The position numbers and the translations under genes were made by a program. The notes beneath the pieces are model-generated. The model did not search any database. It was not told the origin of the DNA and saw nothing but the letters and a program-made list of their open reading frames with translations. Shown one piece after another: positions 1 through 11,425 of a DNA stretch of 64,000 nucleotides; the first letter of the stretch is position 1, and each line of letters starts with the position of its first letter. The stretch is from Buxus sempervirens (lineage: Eukaryota; Streptophyta; Magnoliopsida; Buxales; Buxaceae): positions 29,874,766 to 29,938,765 of the forward strand of contig OX387184.1 in assembly GCA_947561395.2 (NCBI GenBank). Reading direction: 5' to 3'.

Positions 1-295
1 AAGTAATAAAAAAGGCTTGAAAAAGATTAAACACATGTATGATTCCTCCACATGAGAAGTCCAATGAATCTTAGACTTTCTTTTATGGAAGTATCACTTC
101 TGGGACATCACTATTAAATGGAAATCAAAGCAAAACTTGAACTCAACCAAGTTAAGACAAATCCAAAAAATTCTGTAAAAGATGGAGCCATTTGGCCATA
201 AATCATTCAAATCAAATTCAAATTGAATCAAACCAAATCCATTTGAAAGATTATGATAAATAGAAGACTCATGAAAATTTTCAATTATATCTGGT

Positions 296-530
296 AAAAG
301 ATCGAGCATATATCGTGTTTCTAATTCTCTATCTCGTATCCCCAATTCTTTTCGATTTAGTAGGGAATTAGGTAACTTCAAAAATAGCATATAAGCTAAT
401 TCCATGGAATTGAGCCTTAATTCCAATTCCAAATTCCAAATATTAACCAATCAAAAGAATTGGAATTTGGGAACCCAATTCCAATTCTTACCCCAATTCC
501 AACCCCTGATTCTGTGAACCAATCGGGCCC
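296..530. repeat. Insertion of about 235 bp present in one LTR only; possible MITE
   Basis: The right LTR reads straight across this point (around 32700), whereas the left LTR carries extra DNA rich in CCAATTCC-type repeats. Its end at 510-530 reads, on the minus strand, GGGCCCGATTGGTTCAC, like the ends of some plant hAT or Harbinger MITEs. I could not find a matching inverted repeat at the other end or a clear TSD, so the class is open. Confidence 0.35.
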
Positions 531-3477
531 TAAGAATTATGATCATTTGAAATCTGCTGTTGGAAATCGGTAAAAGTAACAAATGGGCAACTTTGGAAAT
601 TCATTTGGAAATATTAGCTCCATATAAATCCATGAAATTTTGCATGAATGAAGTATGTAGTGCCATCTTTCAAATGAAACTAGCCCCATACAAAACTTCA
701 TCCAGATGTGCCTTGGGTGACCTCCCAAATAGGCCCCGAAGATCACAGATTAGCCCAGAAATATGCTGTTGAGCAGTTTTGAGTAAATCAGTTACCCATG
801 ACGAAAATGAAATCAAAAAAATCTGACACCAATTGGATTTGAAAGTATACTCATGAAGGAAAGCAATGAAATCAAAATCACTCAAATCGGACTTAAAACG
901 AACAAATGGTGCTTATTCAAAGTGACAGGTTTAGCAATCTGGTCTGAACTGACCTGTCGACTTTGATTGAATGGTGTCAAAAATCCACTCCATAAAAATT
1001 GATGAAATTTTACAGACATGAACTAGACAGTCTCACCTTTCACATGTCTTTGGGATCACTACAAAATTCATCCGGATGATGAAGTTATGAGTGTCCGAAG
1101 TTAGGGTACAGACGCTATCCAGTTTTGCCATTTTTAAGTAAAATCAACCCAAAATAGTGATCAAGTGTGTGTAATCCGTGCAATCCCAACCAAAATCATT
1201 TGGAAAGGCATTGAAAAACCTCCAGGTGGAAATAGGGCACGAATTTGGCTCACCATTCTCTTCAATTGGAGAGAATATGCCAAAAACCCTAAAATGGAAC
1301 AAAAATGCCCAAAATCGAGAGATTAGACCATGAGGTCTTGAATACTCGAAGATATACTTGCTTAAATCATTTTAAAAATCATTAAGAAATGTCCCAGAAC
1401 TGCTTAGGGCCATTTATTTCATATCTATCACAATGAATATGATAGATCCAAAATACAAGCCGATTTTGACAAAACGAGTGCTATGTGTGCATGTGTAAAA
1501 ATCATCTCTAATCACAACATATAGCATTCAAAGCATATCAATAAAATGGGGGTTCTATAACTAGGGTTCCATTCCCATTCTCGTTTCCCTTAGTTCTCTC
1601 TCCACGTTTTACGGTTTCGAGACAGTCTTGGGGTACTTTGAGTAGGGAATGGGGTTTCACACAATCATAGGCCATTCAAGAGGGTTCTAAGACTAAGGGT
1701 CAATTCCCAGTCTCGTTTCCCTTAATTCTCTCTCCAAGTTTTACGGTTTCGAGATAGTCTTGGGGTAATTTGAGTAGGGAAAGGGGTTTCAAGCACAATC
1801 ATAGGCCATTATTCTACAGAAAGGTAGAAGAAAGATCTAACCCTAGAATGTAAAAACAGAAAAATAAAGAAGTTCCAGGCTTACCTAGGTTTCTGGGAGC
1901 AATGCGGCAGCGGTTCCCTTCTTCACTTGGAGCTCTTTAGTCTCCAACTCTTTTGCTCTAAAATTCTTGGCCATTTACATGAGGAGAGGTGAAGCGCCCC
2001 AGATCCGGGTCTGCCCTATCACGGCACCAACCCGTACCCGAGACCTACTTATGGGTCCAAAAGAACCTGATGAACATAATTAACGCGGGCAATTACAATG
2101 TAATCATCAGAGTGCATAAGCAAAAAGAAGCATGTAATTAAAATTTTCCATATAATAAAAGATCATCTGTGTAATAACTCCAAAATACAACATTTGGGTA
2201 AACAAAAAGGCAACTAAGATCTCTCACATCACTAAGTCTCTCATGAGCATTCATATACAAAAATGATAATTTAAAGATAACTCCCAAGTCTATAAATCAA
2301 AAAGAAATAATTACATCCCATTGATAGTTTCTAAAACTAAATACATTAACATGAAGAGAACCCTACTACGGGTAGTAGAAGTCCTCGGGCTCACGCTCAA
2401 GTTCACCCTCACTATCTGCCCCAGTACGTGGCTCACCAAGCAGATTTGAAAACAAATCCAGAAAAACAAAACGCGTGAGACTTAAAGTCTCAGTAAGCAG
2501 CAAACATGTATGGATGGAAGCAGTTGATACAATTCATGGATCATCATGTATAGAAACAGTTTAGGCAATTCATATAACATCATGAATAAAGACAGTTCAT
2601 GCTATTTATATTCTCAAGTAAAGCAACTAAACAATGTAACACATAAAAGTTAACTAACAAACCTGGTAGGACTGATAATGTAAACCAAACCTGTAGAACA
2701 AACCTTTCTCAGTAGTTACTAGAACCAATGTCAAGTATCAAGTGTCATATGGGACTACTCATCCACTGGTGAATGCTAAGTGGAACTACTTGTCCACTGG
2801 TGAATGATAAGTGGGACTACTCATCTACTATTGAATACCAATTGTTAAATAATATTCACAATGCGTAAGAAATAACTAATAAGCACTTCACATCCAAGAC
2901 CAAATTACAGTAGAGTACATACACTATAAAATCTACAAATTACGTATTTGAGAAGTGGGATAGTCTTAGGATCCTTAATAAGGACACCATGCCAAAAATC
3001 AACGGATTCCGAGATAAAAAGTTTCGGACCTTAAAATATTCTAAGTCTGGTTAAAAACGTTGACTTTTCGGTGTATAATTTTTCTAGACAAATCTACAAG
3101 GAGTTTCGGGCTCAAATTTTGGTTGTAGTCTATTGAAGGGTAAACAAATCTCCTAGAATTTTATGGGCATCTGAATCATGCATCTGGGTGTCAAACCCAA
3201 AACGGGATTTTTAATAAAAATCGGGAAAACTAGAAATTTAGGCATGAACTGGAAAATTGACTTTTTATTGGTTGGGAATTGGGCCTTGGGAGTATTTTTA
3301 TTGGTTCCAAATGGGGGTAAAACCTTATTTACATGTAAAGATTTAAGTAAATGGAGCAATAAATACACAGGACATTTACTTAAATGTCTTTCATGTAATA
3401 AGGGTACTGTGCAGGAGGCTTGGCTTGTTTGGGAAAGGGTTGAAGGAGAAAAGGAGTGAAGAACTCAAAAACATAGG

Positions 3478-3660
3478 CTCAACGTTCGGGCGTTAAAGGA
3501 GTAGACAAGGCAATGTGCGCGCGTTAGGGTGAAGATTGGGGTGGACGTGCGCGCGTTGAAGCTAAGGTTCGCGCGCTAAGGTGAAATAAGGGCCAACGCA
3601 CGCGCAGTAAGGTCAACGTTCGCGATTAGCCCTGGGTGATTAATCCTGATTTGCGATTAG
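3478..3660. repeat. GC-rich cluster of GCGCGCGTTA-type motifs
   Basis: In AT-rich surroundings about eight related short motifs occur (AACGTTCGGGCG, GTGCGCGCGTTA, GTTCGCGCGCTAAGG, AACGCACGCGCAGTAAGG), partly inverted. They sit about 650 bp downstream, in LTR sense, of the minus-strand TATA box. The lone LTR at 6125-8493 has a comparable cluster with a different motif. Confidence 0.5.
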
Positions 3661-4339
3661 CTTTAAGAGAACTAATTTTTGGGGGGTCTTGGCTCAGAAT
3701 TAATCACCAATCTTCAGGATCAATCACCGGCTCGGGTTCTTACAAAATTTTGGCTATTTTCTAACACCAAACCTATACAAACCATATCCAACCTCTCTAA
3801 TACCAAATGGGATGATTCTAAAACATCCCAACATACTCAGAAACCCTTCCCAACACAAAATCCATACCAAATCCTCATGAATATAAATCCAACATATAAA
3901 ACATCATTCAAGATACCAAACTTAAACCCTAACCAGAAATATAATTAACAGAGGTTGCAAATCTATAGCAAATCAATAGAAAACTAGACAAGATAGTTAG
4001 ATAAACTAAACCCTACGAATTTTAGAAGCAAAACCCCACATGCAAGTGATTTTCCAGTTTATCAAAACCCTAGGAGAGATAACACGAAAATCCAATAAAT
4101 TCATTTTAGTTTGAAGGGTTTGCTACTTACATGTTAATGGAGAAGCAAGCTTCTTCTCAAGCTTTCCTCTTCTTCTCCTTCTTCTTCAAGCCTTCAAGCA
4201 AGGTCCCACTCTTTTCCTCTTGTTCTATACGTCTAAGATAAGAGAAATGGGTTTTCAAACATTTAAATTAGAAATTAGGGCATTCTTTTATATGCCCAAG
4301 TTTTGGGTCTTTCAAATCTACCCCTAAACAAGGTTTTAT

Positions 4340-5600
4340 TCAACTAGAACCCTCGGGGGTACCTTAATGTTAAGTATGGGGTACCTCAGTGATAAGTAGA
4401 GGGTACCTTAGTGTTATTTGAAGGGTACCTAGGTGTTTTAAGGGGTTTTCCTTAGCTATTTCAAAATGCATACTTTAGGGATGCTTGGGGGTACCTTAGT
4501 TATACAAGATGGGATACCCTGGTGGGAAGTGGGAGTACCTTAGTGTTATTGAGGGGGTACCTTAGTGTTTCAAGGGATTTACCTTAGTCATTCTAAGGGG
4601 TAAACTTTAGATAAGCTTAGGGGGTGTACCTTAGTTATATTGAGGAGGGGTACTTAGCTATAGAAAGGGTGTACCTTAGTTATATGAGGAGATACCTTTA
4701 AGTAATACAAGGAGGGTGTACCCAAGGTAATATAAGGGATGTACCTTAGGTATGTTGGAGGTACTTTAGTTATATAAAGGGGATACCTTAGCTGTATAAG
4801 GGAATGTACCTTAGGTAAAGAAGGGGGTACTTTAAGTAAAACAGTAGGGTACCTTAGTTAAAATAAAGGGGTACCTTAAGCAATACAAGTGAGGTACCTT
4901 AGGTATAATTAGGGGGTACTTTAGATATACATGAGGGGTACCTTAGGCAAATACAAGGGGTAAACACAGGGGTACCTTAGGCAAACATAAGGGGATGCCT
5001 TAGGTAAACACAGGGGTCCCTTAGGCAATCACAAGGGGATACCTTAGGTAAACACAAGGGTACCTTAGGCAATCACAAGGGGATACCTTAGGTTAACACA
5101 GGGGTACCTTAGGCAATCACAAGGGGATACCTTAGGTTAACACAGGGGTACCTTAGCTATTGAAGGGGTGTACCTTAGGTAATACTAGGGGGTACTTTAG
5201 GTATTCAAATGGGGTACCTTAGGCAAAACAGTGGGGTACTTTAGGTGTATTTGAGTGGTACCTTGGGTAACACTTGGATGTACTTTGAGTAATACATGGG
5301 GGTACTTCAGGTAATACATGGGTGTACCCTAGGCATATTTGGGTGGTACCTTGGGTAATACTTTAGTGTACTCTAGGTATATTTGGGTGGTACCTTGAGT
5401 AATACTTGGGTATACTTTGGTGGTACCTTGGATAATACTTGGGTGTACCCTAGGTATACTTGGGTGGTACTTAGGGGTTACTTTAGGTATCCTTAGGAGA
5501 TACTTTAAGTACCCTTGGGAGGTACCTTGAGTAATCGTAGGAGGTTCTTTAGGTATTCTTAGGAGTTACTTGAGGTACATGTGAGAGGTACCTTGGGTAC
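4340..5600. repeat. Degenerate tandem array of GGGGTACCTTAGGT-type units
   Basis: Dozens of diverged units of about 20-25 bp, each with a GGTACC or GGTACT core followed by TTAG and an A-rich spacer, fill this stretch. The array continues after the nested LTR at 10691-10790, so the LTR at 5602 landed inside it. In LTR sense the array lies upstream of the TATA box, that is, in U3. Confidence 0.85.
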
Positions 5601-7714
5601 ATGTAAGCACCTCATTTTTGCGTTCCCAGAAGAGCCAGAAATGCAAACCCTGGACAAAAAGTCAAACCCCAAGGGGTGAAAATTTGAATTTTTTATCAAG
5701 TGATAATTGGCCACCTTGCTTTATGTCATTGGATATAGAATCCCGACACGGTTCAAACGCAACTGAGTTTGCAGGAATCGGGGTCCGGATGAAGGTTCCG
5801 CAAATCGGTCAAACTTGAGGGGAGCCGAAAGTTGACTTTCTGCTAAACCCCGATCCAGTTGCTTACCCCTATGCCATTGGATAGAGGACTCCGATACGAT
5901 TCTAACGCAACTAAGTTTGCCCAGATCGGAGTCCGGATGGAGAGGATATGAGCTGACAAAGTTTCTGAGCAGCAAAACCAGCAAACTACACACGTGGCAA
6001 AAAGCTGTGCACATGGCAAGTTGCGCAGGAAAATATCTCGGGGATCAAATCCGTAAATATCCAAACATTCAAAAGATCCCAGGGACCAATCTGAAAATGT
6101 CTGAAAATATCTAAATAAAATAATTGTAACGCCCCGAACCCGGGTCAGTGCAAACCAGCACCCAACCCGAACCCGGTTCGCTACTGTAACAACCCGAATT
6201 TAGTTCAACAACCAAATCCGAGGTGTTACTGGCCCATATCAATTACAACATCAATAACATACCAGACCAAAGAAAACAAAATCCAATCAATTTATTAAAC
6301 TATCAGAGTTGCGGAAACAAGTATGTGCGGAAGTGTAGATCAAAATCCTCAACTAAGCATAAAGCTTGACCATCAATCAGTAATATCAAAGTCTGGTAAA
6401 ATGAACTGGTTACTATCTCTCCCTTATCTCTCTAATACATCAAATCCAAATAAAGGATAATAAACCAATTAAAAATGCTAAGTCTATAACATCAATCCAC
6501 CTCAGACAAGATCTGGATAATAATAATCCTCCGGCGAATACTCGGCTATCTCTCCCTGGAAGTCTAAGAGATCCCCCTCTTGCGTATCAGCTGAAAAAAT
6601 GGAATAGAAGTAGGGTGAGATACGAATATCTCAGTAGGTAACACATGCATGACTAAACAGTTAATATAAGCAAAGTAACATTTCATGCACGATTAAGCAA
6701 CATCGATAAATCAGGCTCGCATAATCATTTATACCATTCATGAACACAAAACAGTTTGATAAACAGTTCTAGAAATGATTTTCAGCAAGTTTTAATATAA
6801 GAACTCAATAGCCAAATCAGTAGCATAATCCACGCATTGCCAGGATGTACTAAGCAGTCACATCCAACCAATATCCCAATCACATGCATCCCGCACGTGC
6901 ATAATAATAATAGTCATATCAAGTGTTGTGTTTTCAGTGTCATTGTAGAACTCACAAAGTTAGATAAACCTTTTGAGATGATTCTCAACCAATTGCTATA
7001 CCACCGTGCGACTTAGGAGCGATGCTACTAATGATACTCAAGCCCCATGCAGCGCAGCTTAGACAAGAGCCGTAGTCACCGACTTATTGCACACGTACCC
7101 ATCAGAGTTGGCATGTACCACCAGCATGCAGCACCAGAATCAATACATGGAGATGGTCGCTTATCCACATGTACAAGGAATCACCAGCGGCTCACCGGGG
7201 TGTCCCTCTAGACATAGGACCTTCCCAGACAAACTAACTTGCAAAGGAAGCGCGTCGCATATAGGAGTAACTCAACCCAAATGACATATCCCTCAGCTAT
7301 CTAGCTACGACTATGGATCCATAACCAGCTATGCCCACTAGACTCCAAAATTCCCTAAAGTATCATAATTCTATAAGGGTTGGTGCCTAGCGGCATATAA
7401 TGGTTATATCTGTGCATTTACTTCATTATTCAGTCATTCGAATTCTGAATTCTCTTTATAATGTCTTATGATTTATAATGCCATTTAGAAGTGTTTAGAT
7501 AATCAAATGGTAGTTAGGCTTTTCCAAAATCACATTTCTCATTTTCCTTCAAAACTTGGCAACTAATGTCCTAAATAACTCCCTAATTTGTTTTTCTGTA
7601 AAACAGGGAATTAGATAGTTTATTTTGGTCTTAAAAGACCTTAGTTAATCATTAAAATTGTCTAAAAATAGTTTAGAGTTGAATTAGGTTCGAAAATATG
7701 AAAAATTGGATTTT

Positions 7715-7910
7715 CTGCTGAGAGCGCCTGGGATCGCTCAGGATCGCTCCGGGCGGTCTTCAGTCGGCGGTAGTGCAAATTCGAGCGCCCACGGTCCGTC
7801 GTCCCGCAGTCCACGGCGTCCTCAAATTTATAACCAGCGCCTAGGATCGCCGATGAGCGCCTAGAACAGTCGAGGTCGGCGGTCTTACCAAATCGAGCAG
7901 AAACAGTTCT
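7715..7910. repeat. GC-rich cluster of GAGCGCC-type motifs
   Basis: About five near-copies of GAGCGCCTGGGATCGCT-like sequence, with GTCGGCGGT repeats, stand out from AT-rich neighbours. The place in the LTR (a few hundred bases downstream of the TATA in sense) matches the cluster at 3478-3660, but the motif is different. Confidence 0.5.
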
Positions 7911-8145
7911 AAATCGTGATTTTTCTCGTCTAAACTCATTCTAATGTATTTCTAACATGCTTAGCTAACTAAATACAACATTACATATCATAGAAACATG
8001 CATTTGCGATTAAACAAGGGTAAATCCAATTTTAAACCAAAACGATGTCACCTACCTCTATACGCTGATTTCTCCTTCTCTATTCTGCACAATGGTGAAC
8101 CTCTATCACTGAGAAACTCTCTGGACGATGAACGCACGCCTAGCC

Positions 8146-8180
8146 CTTCCTTCTTCTTCTTCTTCTTCTTCTTCTTCTCT
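8146..8180. repeat. (TTC)n microsatellite
   Basis: An uninterrupted run of about eleven CTT/TTC triplets. Confidence 0.95.
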
Positions 8181-8588
8181 TGGTCGTTCGAACAGTTCGT
8201 CGCTTGCGGCTTCAATACGAGCGAGAATACACGTATAAGAATTAGGTTAATTCTTTATACCTATATATACCCCCTGATCCTATGCATCTCCCATGCAACT
8301 CTTCTATACACCTTGCCCAATTAGAATACATACCTCGATATCTCACGATCGGACGGTCAGATCTGCGTCTAATTCTGGATCTCCGCTAAGTTGATCACCC
8401 CCTACAATATTAAAATGTTTCTATCAATCATAACTCTCGGTAATATTATTTGCTAATTTAATTTATTATTTAAGGAAAATTCGGGGTTTTACAATAATAT
8501 TTTCTCAAAATATCCCAGGGATTAAATCTTAAATTTCAGATTTTTCAAACAAATTCGTGGCCGAATTAATTATTTGTAATCATGGTGT

Positions 8589-8676
8589 CTTGCTCGCGCA
8601 AGCAAGCGAGTGCGAAATGCGCTCGGCACGAGCTTGGCACCAAACCCGGCGGGACCCATTTCTTTTCCTATAAAAG
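8589..8676 (+). promoter_or_regulatory. LTR promoter: short palindromes and TATA box
   Basis: CTTGCT...AGCAAG (8589-8606) and GCTCGGCACGAGC (8621-8633) precede TATAAAAG at 8669-8676. Sequence with the same GAGCTCGCGC core recurs at about 9380-9445 downstream. This is the Tat-type LTR promoter layout, with its own arm sequence. Confidence 0.6.
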
Positions 8677-11031
8677 CCGCGGCAACCCTCTTGCAAAGGG
8701 TTCGGCTTTTTCTGATTTTGGCTCTCGGCCTTTGTTCGGAGAGCTTTCTCTCTCTTCGGTGTTGGCTCTTCCCACAGAGAGCTCGTCTTCCCCATATCTT
8801 GCTTGGTTCGAAGCCCTCCCTCGCCTCTCCTTGCTCCCTCGAACCACCTAACATCAGAGTAAGGCCCTTCCACCCTCGGCCTTTCATTTCCTATTCTTCC
8901 TCGACAAACCCGAAGGAGACTTGCTGTTGGTGCAAGAAGAAGGAGGCTCCGGCAGCTGCTCGTGCACTCCAAGGAGGCCTTACGCAAACTCTACGAAGGC
9001 TTAAAAGCCCATGGTGAGCTCTCCCTATTTTGGTTTAACATATATAAATCGGGCTTCCCATTTCTTTTCTAGCATCTTGTTTACTGTTATTGCTTGTATG
9101 ATTCGAAGGGAGAGCATGTTCCCCCATGGTCGCTTCGTCTGTAGTACCCCGATATAAGCCCCCTCTCCCCTTCATTGGTCATGACCTGTTTGTTTTCGGA
9201 TCTGGAATGTTTTCGGTGAACTTTGGAGTCGTGATGTTGGAGTACTTCAGATTAATTTCTAGTTGTGTCTAAGCATCTTCTGGGAGTCTAAGGATCACCA
9301 GAAAGCTGTTACAGAGCTTAAAAACCAGTCAATAATGGAGTTTGAGCAAAAAAAAGAGAGTCGCGTTTCGTCAAGGGTATGCGCTGAGCTCGCGCGGATG
9401 TTTTTTTTTGTTGTTTTTGGTCACGCTGAGCTCGCGCCCAGCGCACCCCCTTTTAAGGTAGATTTGCTTGTATTTTTTGAAAACCCGAAAATGCCCTTTA
9501 CTGTACCGCAGGGGGCTTTGCCCCCGGCACCCCCCAACCTTGTTGTTCTTCGCGCGCCCAACTCGTTCCTTGGCTCGGGGAGGGACCAGGTCCCTCCCCT
9601 TGGACCCAAAATAGTGAGCCGGTCTCCCTTGATGAGTGTCAATTTTGTATTTTCTTCGTAATGTATATTCGGTGATTTTTGCTGGATATGGGTAGCATTT
9701 TCAAACCGAACCGAATAACCAATAGGGTTTCCGAGTCACCCAGAAACCCAACATGGGACTTGGACCCCTGGTCCAACTTGATTTCCAGTGGGCCTTCCAA
9801 CGGGGCCCACCAAGCCCAATAAACACAATGGAATGTATGCATGTGACCTAATCAAGATAAATAAATTAACTAATTAATCTGAGCGGGCTAAACCCAAAGC
9901 AGCCCACCCGAGCTTGTTTTGTGCAAAATGATGTTTGAAATGCGTGGTTTGGCTGAGACCAAAGGCAAGGGCCTATCGGGCCCGCCAAAGCCCACGAACC
10001 AACCAAGCAAAGGTTCAAAACCCTAACTTCACATAACTTGGGCTTTTAAGCCCAAATCAGGACAAACGGGCCCCAAGCCCAATGTCCAACCCATTTTTCT
10101 GCAAAACTTAACAAGATAAATCTAAAGCACTTTTGGCAACCATCATGGGGGCCCATCCAGGGGCCCGCAAACCAATCCGGCCCACCTTTACATGAAAACC
10201 ACTTAAATCCAATTTGAAACCAAAAGTAAAATCAATTGAACTAACCAAAGCCCAAAGGGCCTCTCAGGCTAGACTGAGGCCCACAGGGTACTGGGCTTGA
10301 CTAAGCCCACCAAAGACACCGTGGGCCTTCCAACGGGGCCTACCCAACCAGACTCAGATTACCTAATTAAATCAAGATAAAAACAATTAAAGGGACCCAT
10401 ACCACTCAGGTGGTCTCACCAAACTTAACCAATTGGCATGCTGACTTAGGAATTGGGTGAGACCCAAGTGAGCTGACTCAAACAAGGATAAACCTAAGGG
10501 ACCCGTCACCCGACGGGGTGGACCGGGGTGTCTACGGACTTCCCCGAACCATGACCGAGACCTTACTTAGAATCTCAAGCCGCAGACCAAAGCCCCAATA
10601 GACAAGATTAGGCACCCAGGTGTCCGCTTGTACCCCATCAGGCGGTGGCGACTCCGAATTTTCCCGTGCCGCGTTTCCGATGCGCGCACAGTACACTTAG
10701 ATGAAAATTTGGGCACACTCAGAAGGTACTTTTAGTACACTTGGGAGATACTTTGTGGTACACTTACTCTAATAATTTTTTTTTTCAGAATTTGATTTCC
10801 AATTCACTAGATCTAATTGAAAGGTACCTTAGTCAATTGTAACTAAGACATAAAACTAACTTAGTCTTTCCTTAATAACTTCAGTTTGGTTCTCCTAACT
10901 CTTTAGATATAATCCATATTTACCCTATCTTCATAACACAAGTACTTAATTAATCTAATAATTCTACTTTAGATAATTAAGCTTAATAATTAAGGTATAA
11001 TCCGGGACGGGGTTTTACAAGAGGCCTCCTA

Positions 11032-11307
11032 TTTATAGGCAAAGGTTAGGGCAAAGGGGAACCCTAATGGTAGACATAAGGAAGTGTCTAGCATTCTCCC
11101 ACTTAGCCCTAGGGTTATTTCCGAGATTTCCACTTCTTAAACAAGGGATAAGACAGTAAAAAGTGAAAACTTTCGGAAAACCCTAATTTTGAGCAAAAAC
11201 CTTGTATCTGACAACTTAGGTCGGATACAAGCAATTATCTTTGTATCCGACAAAATTCATCGGATACAATAAACTTCATTTGTATCCGATGCATTCTGTC
11301 GGATACA
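11032..11307 (-). promoter_or_regulatory. LTR promoter: TATA box with three upstream hairpins (TGTATCCGAC type)
   Basis: The minus-strand TATA box is at 11032-11038. Upstream in sense are three inverted repeats with 10-bp arms and 7-8 base loops: 11203-11212/11220-11229, 11242-11251/11259-11268 and 11281-11290/11298-11307. All use TGTATCYGAY with its complement. The right LTR has the same three. Confidence 0.75.
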
Positions 11308-11410
11308 AAGAACAAGTTTATTTTCCGATTTTTTTATGTTGGTTACGAAAGAAAGAATGATTTTGGTCAATTTTTCATCATTTTCTCAGCGGAATTTTGG
11401 GGTGTCTACA

Positions 11411-11425
11411 ATTGCCCCTCTTTGC
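11411..11425 (-). other. Polypurine tract of the Tat/Ogre-like element
   Basis: On the minus strand GCAAAGAGGGGCAAT directly precedes the LTR start TGTAGACACC. The same tract type is found at 63587-63601 next to another Tat-type LTR. Confidence 0.8.

Larger units (their letters stand above)
6125..8493 (-). mobile_element. Tekay-like lone LTR, TSD ATAAT
   Basis: It starts TGTAACGCCCC and ends GGGGTTTTACA on the plus strand, with ATAAT at 6120-6124 and 8494-8498. It is 2369 bp and has no coding domain. A minus-strand TATA-like run is at 8262-8270. It shares its termini and an internal pattern with the outer LTR at 1990-11019. A cluster of GAGCGCC-type motifs lies at 7715-7910. Confidence 0.85.
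5602..10690 (+). mobile_element. Tat-type long lone LTR, TSD GTACA
   Basis: It starts TGTAAGCACCTC and ends GCGCGCACA, flanked by GTACA at 5597-5601 and 10691-10695. Net length without the nested LTR is about 2.7 kb. Sense is plus: relatives with a visible polypurine tract (61148-63586) start TGTAGACACC in the same frame of reference. It has a TATA box at 8669-8676, and a primer-site-like TGGCGACTCC at 10646-10655 inside its end. The rest is non-coding; the region 9660-10560 is rich in GGGCCCACC/AAGCCCAA motifs shared with the other Tat-type LTRs. Confidence 0.85.
1990..11019 (-). mobile_element. Tekay-like Gypsy lone LTR, TSD AGAGG, with nested insertions
   Basis: It begins TGAAGCGCCCC and ends GGGGTTTTACA on the plus strand and is flanked by AGAGG at 1985-1989 and 11020-11024. 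The minus-strand sense start is TGTAAAACCCC. A minus-strand TATA box (TATAAAAG) lies at 4285-4292. Without the nested element at 5602-10695 it is about 3.9 kb, long but possible for a Tekay/Del LTR. The part upstream of the TATA box is a tandem GGTACC array; a GC-rich repeat cluster (3478-3650) lies downstream. No coding domain is seen, so I call it a lone LTR. The family assignment is inferred from the GGGGCGYTNCA-type end and could be wrong. Confidence 0.7.
1..11410 (-). repeat. 3' LTR of the Tat/Ogre-like element (partial, heavily interrupted)
   Basis: Bases 1-1989 match 32404-about 34163 and bases 11025-11410 match about 34164-34551. The LTR is cut at the window start (about 285 bases missing) and split by the nested lone LTR at 1990-11019. 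Its sense start is TGTAGACACCCC at 11410. A TATA box reads on the minus strand at 11032-11038, with three palindromes upstream at 11203-11307. Confidence 0.85.

Noticed and set aside
8570-9017. Overlapping frames of 89-135 codons on both strands around a TATA box
   Set aside because: They fall in the LTR leader, overlap each other in several frames and show no known domain; GC-rich sequence opens frames by chance.
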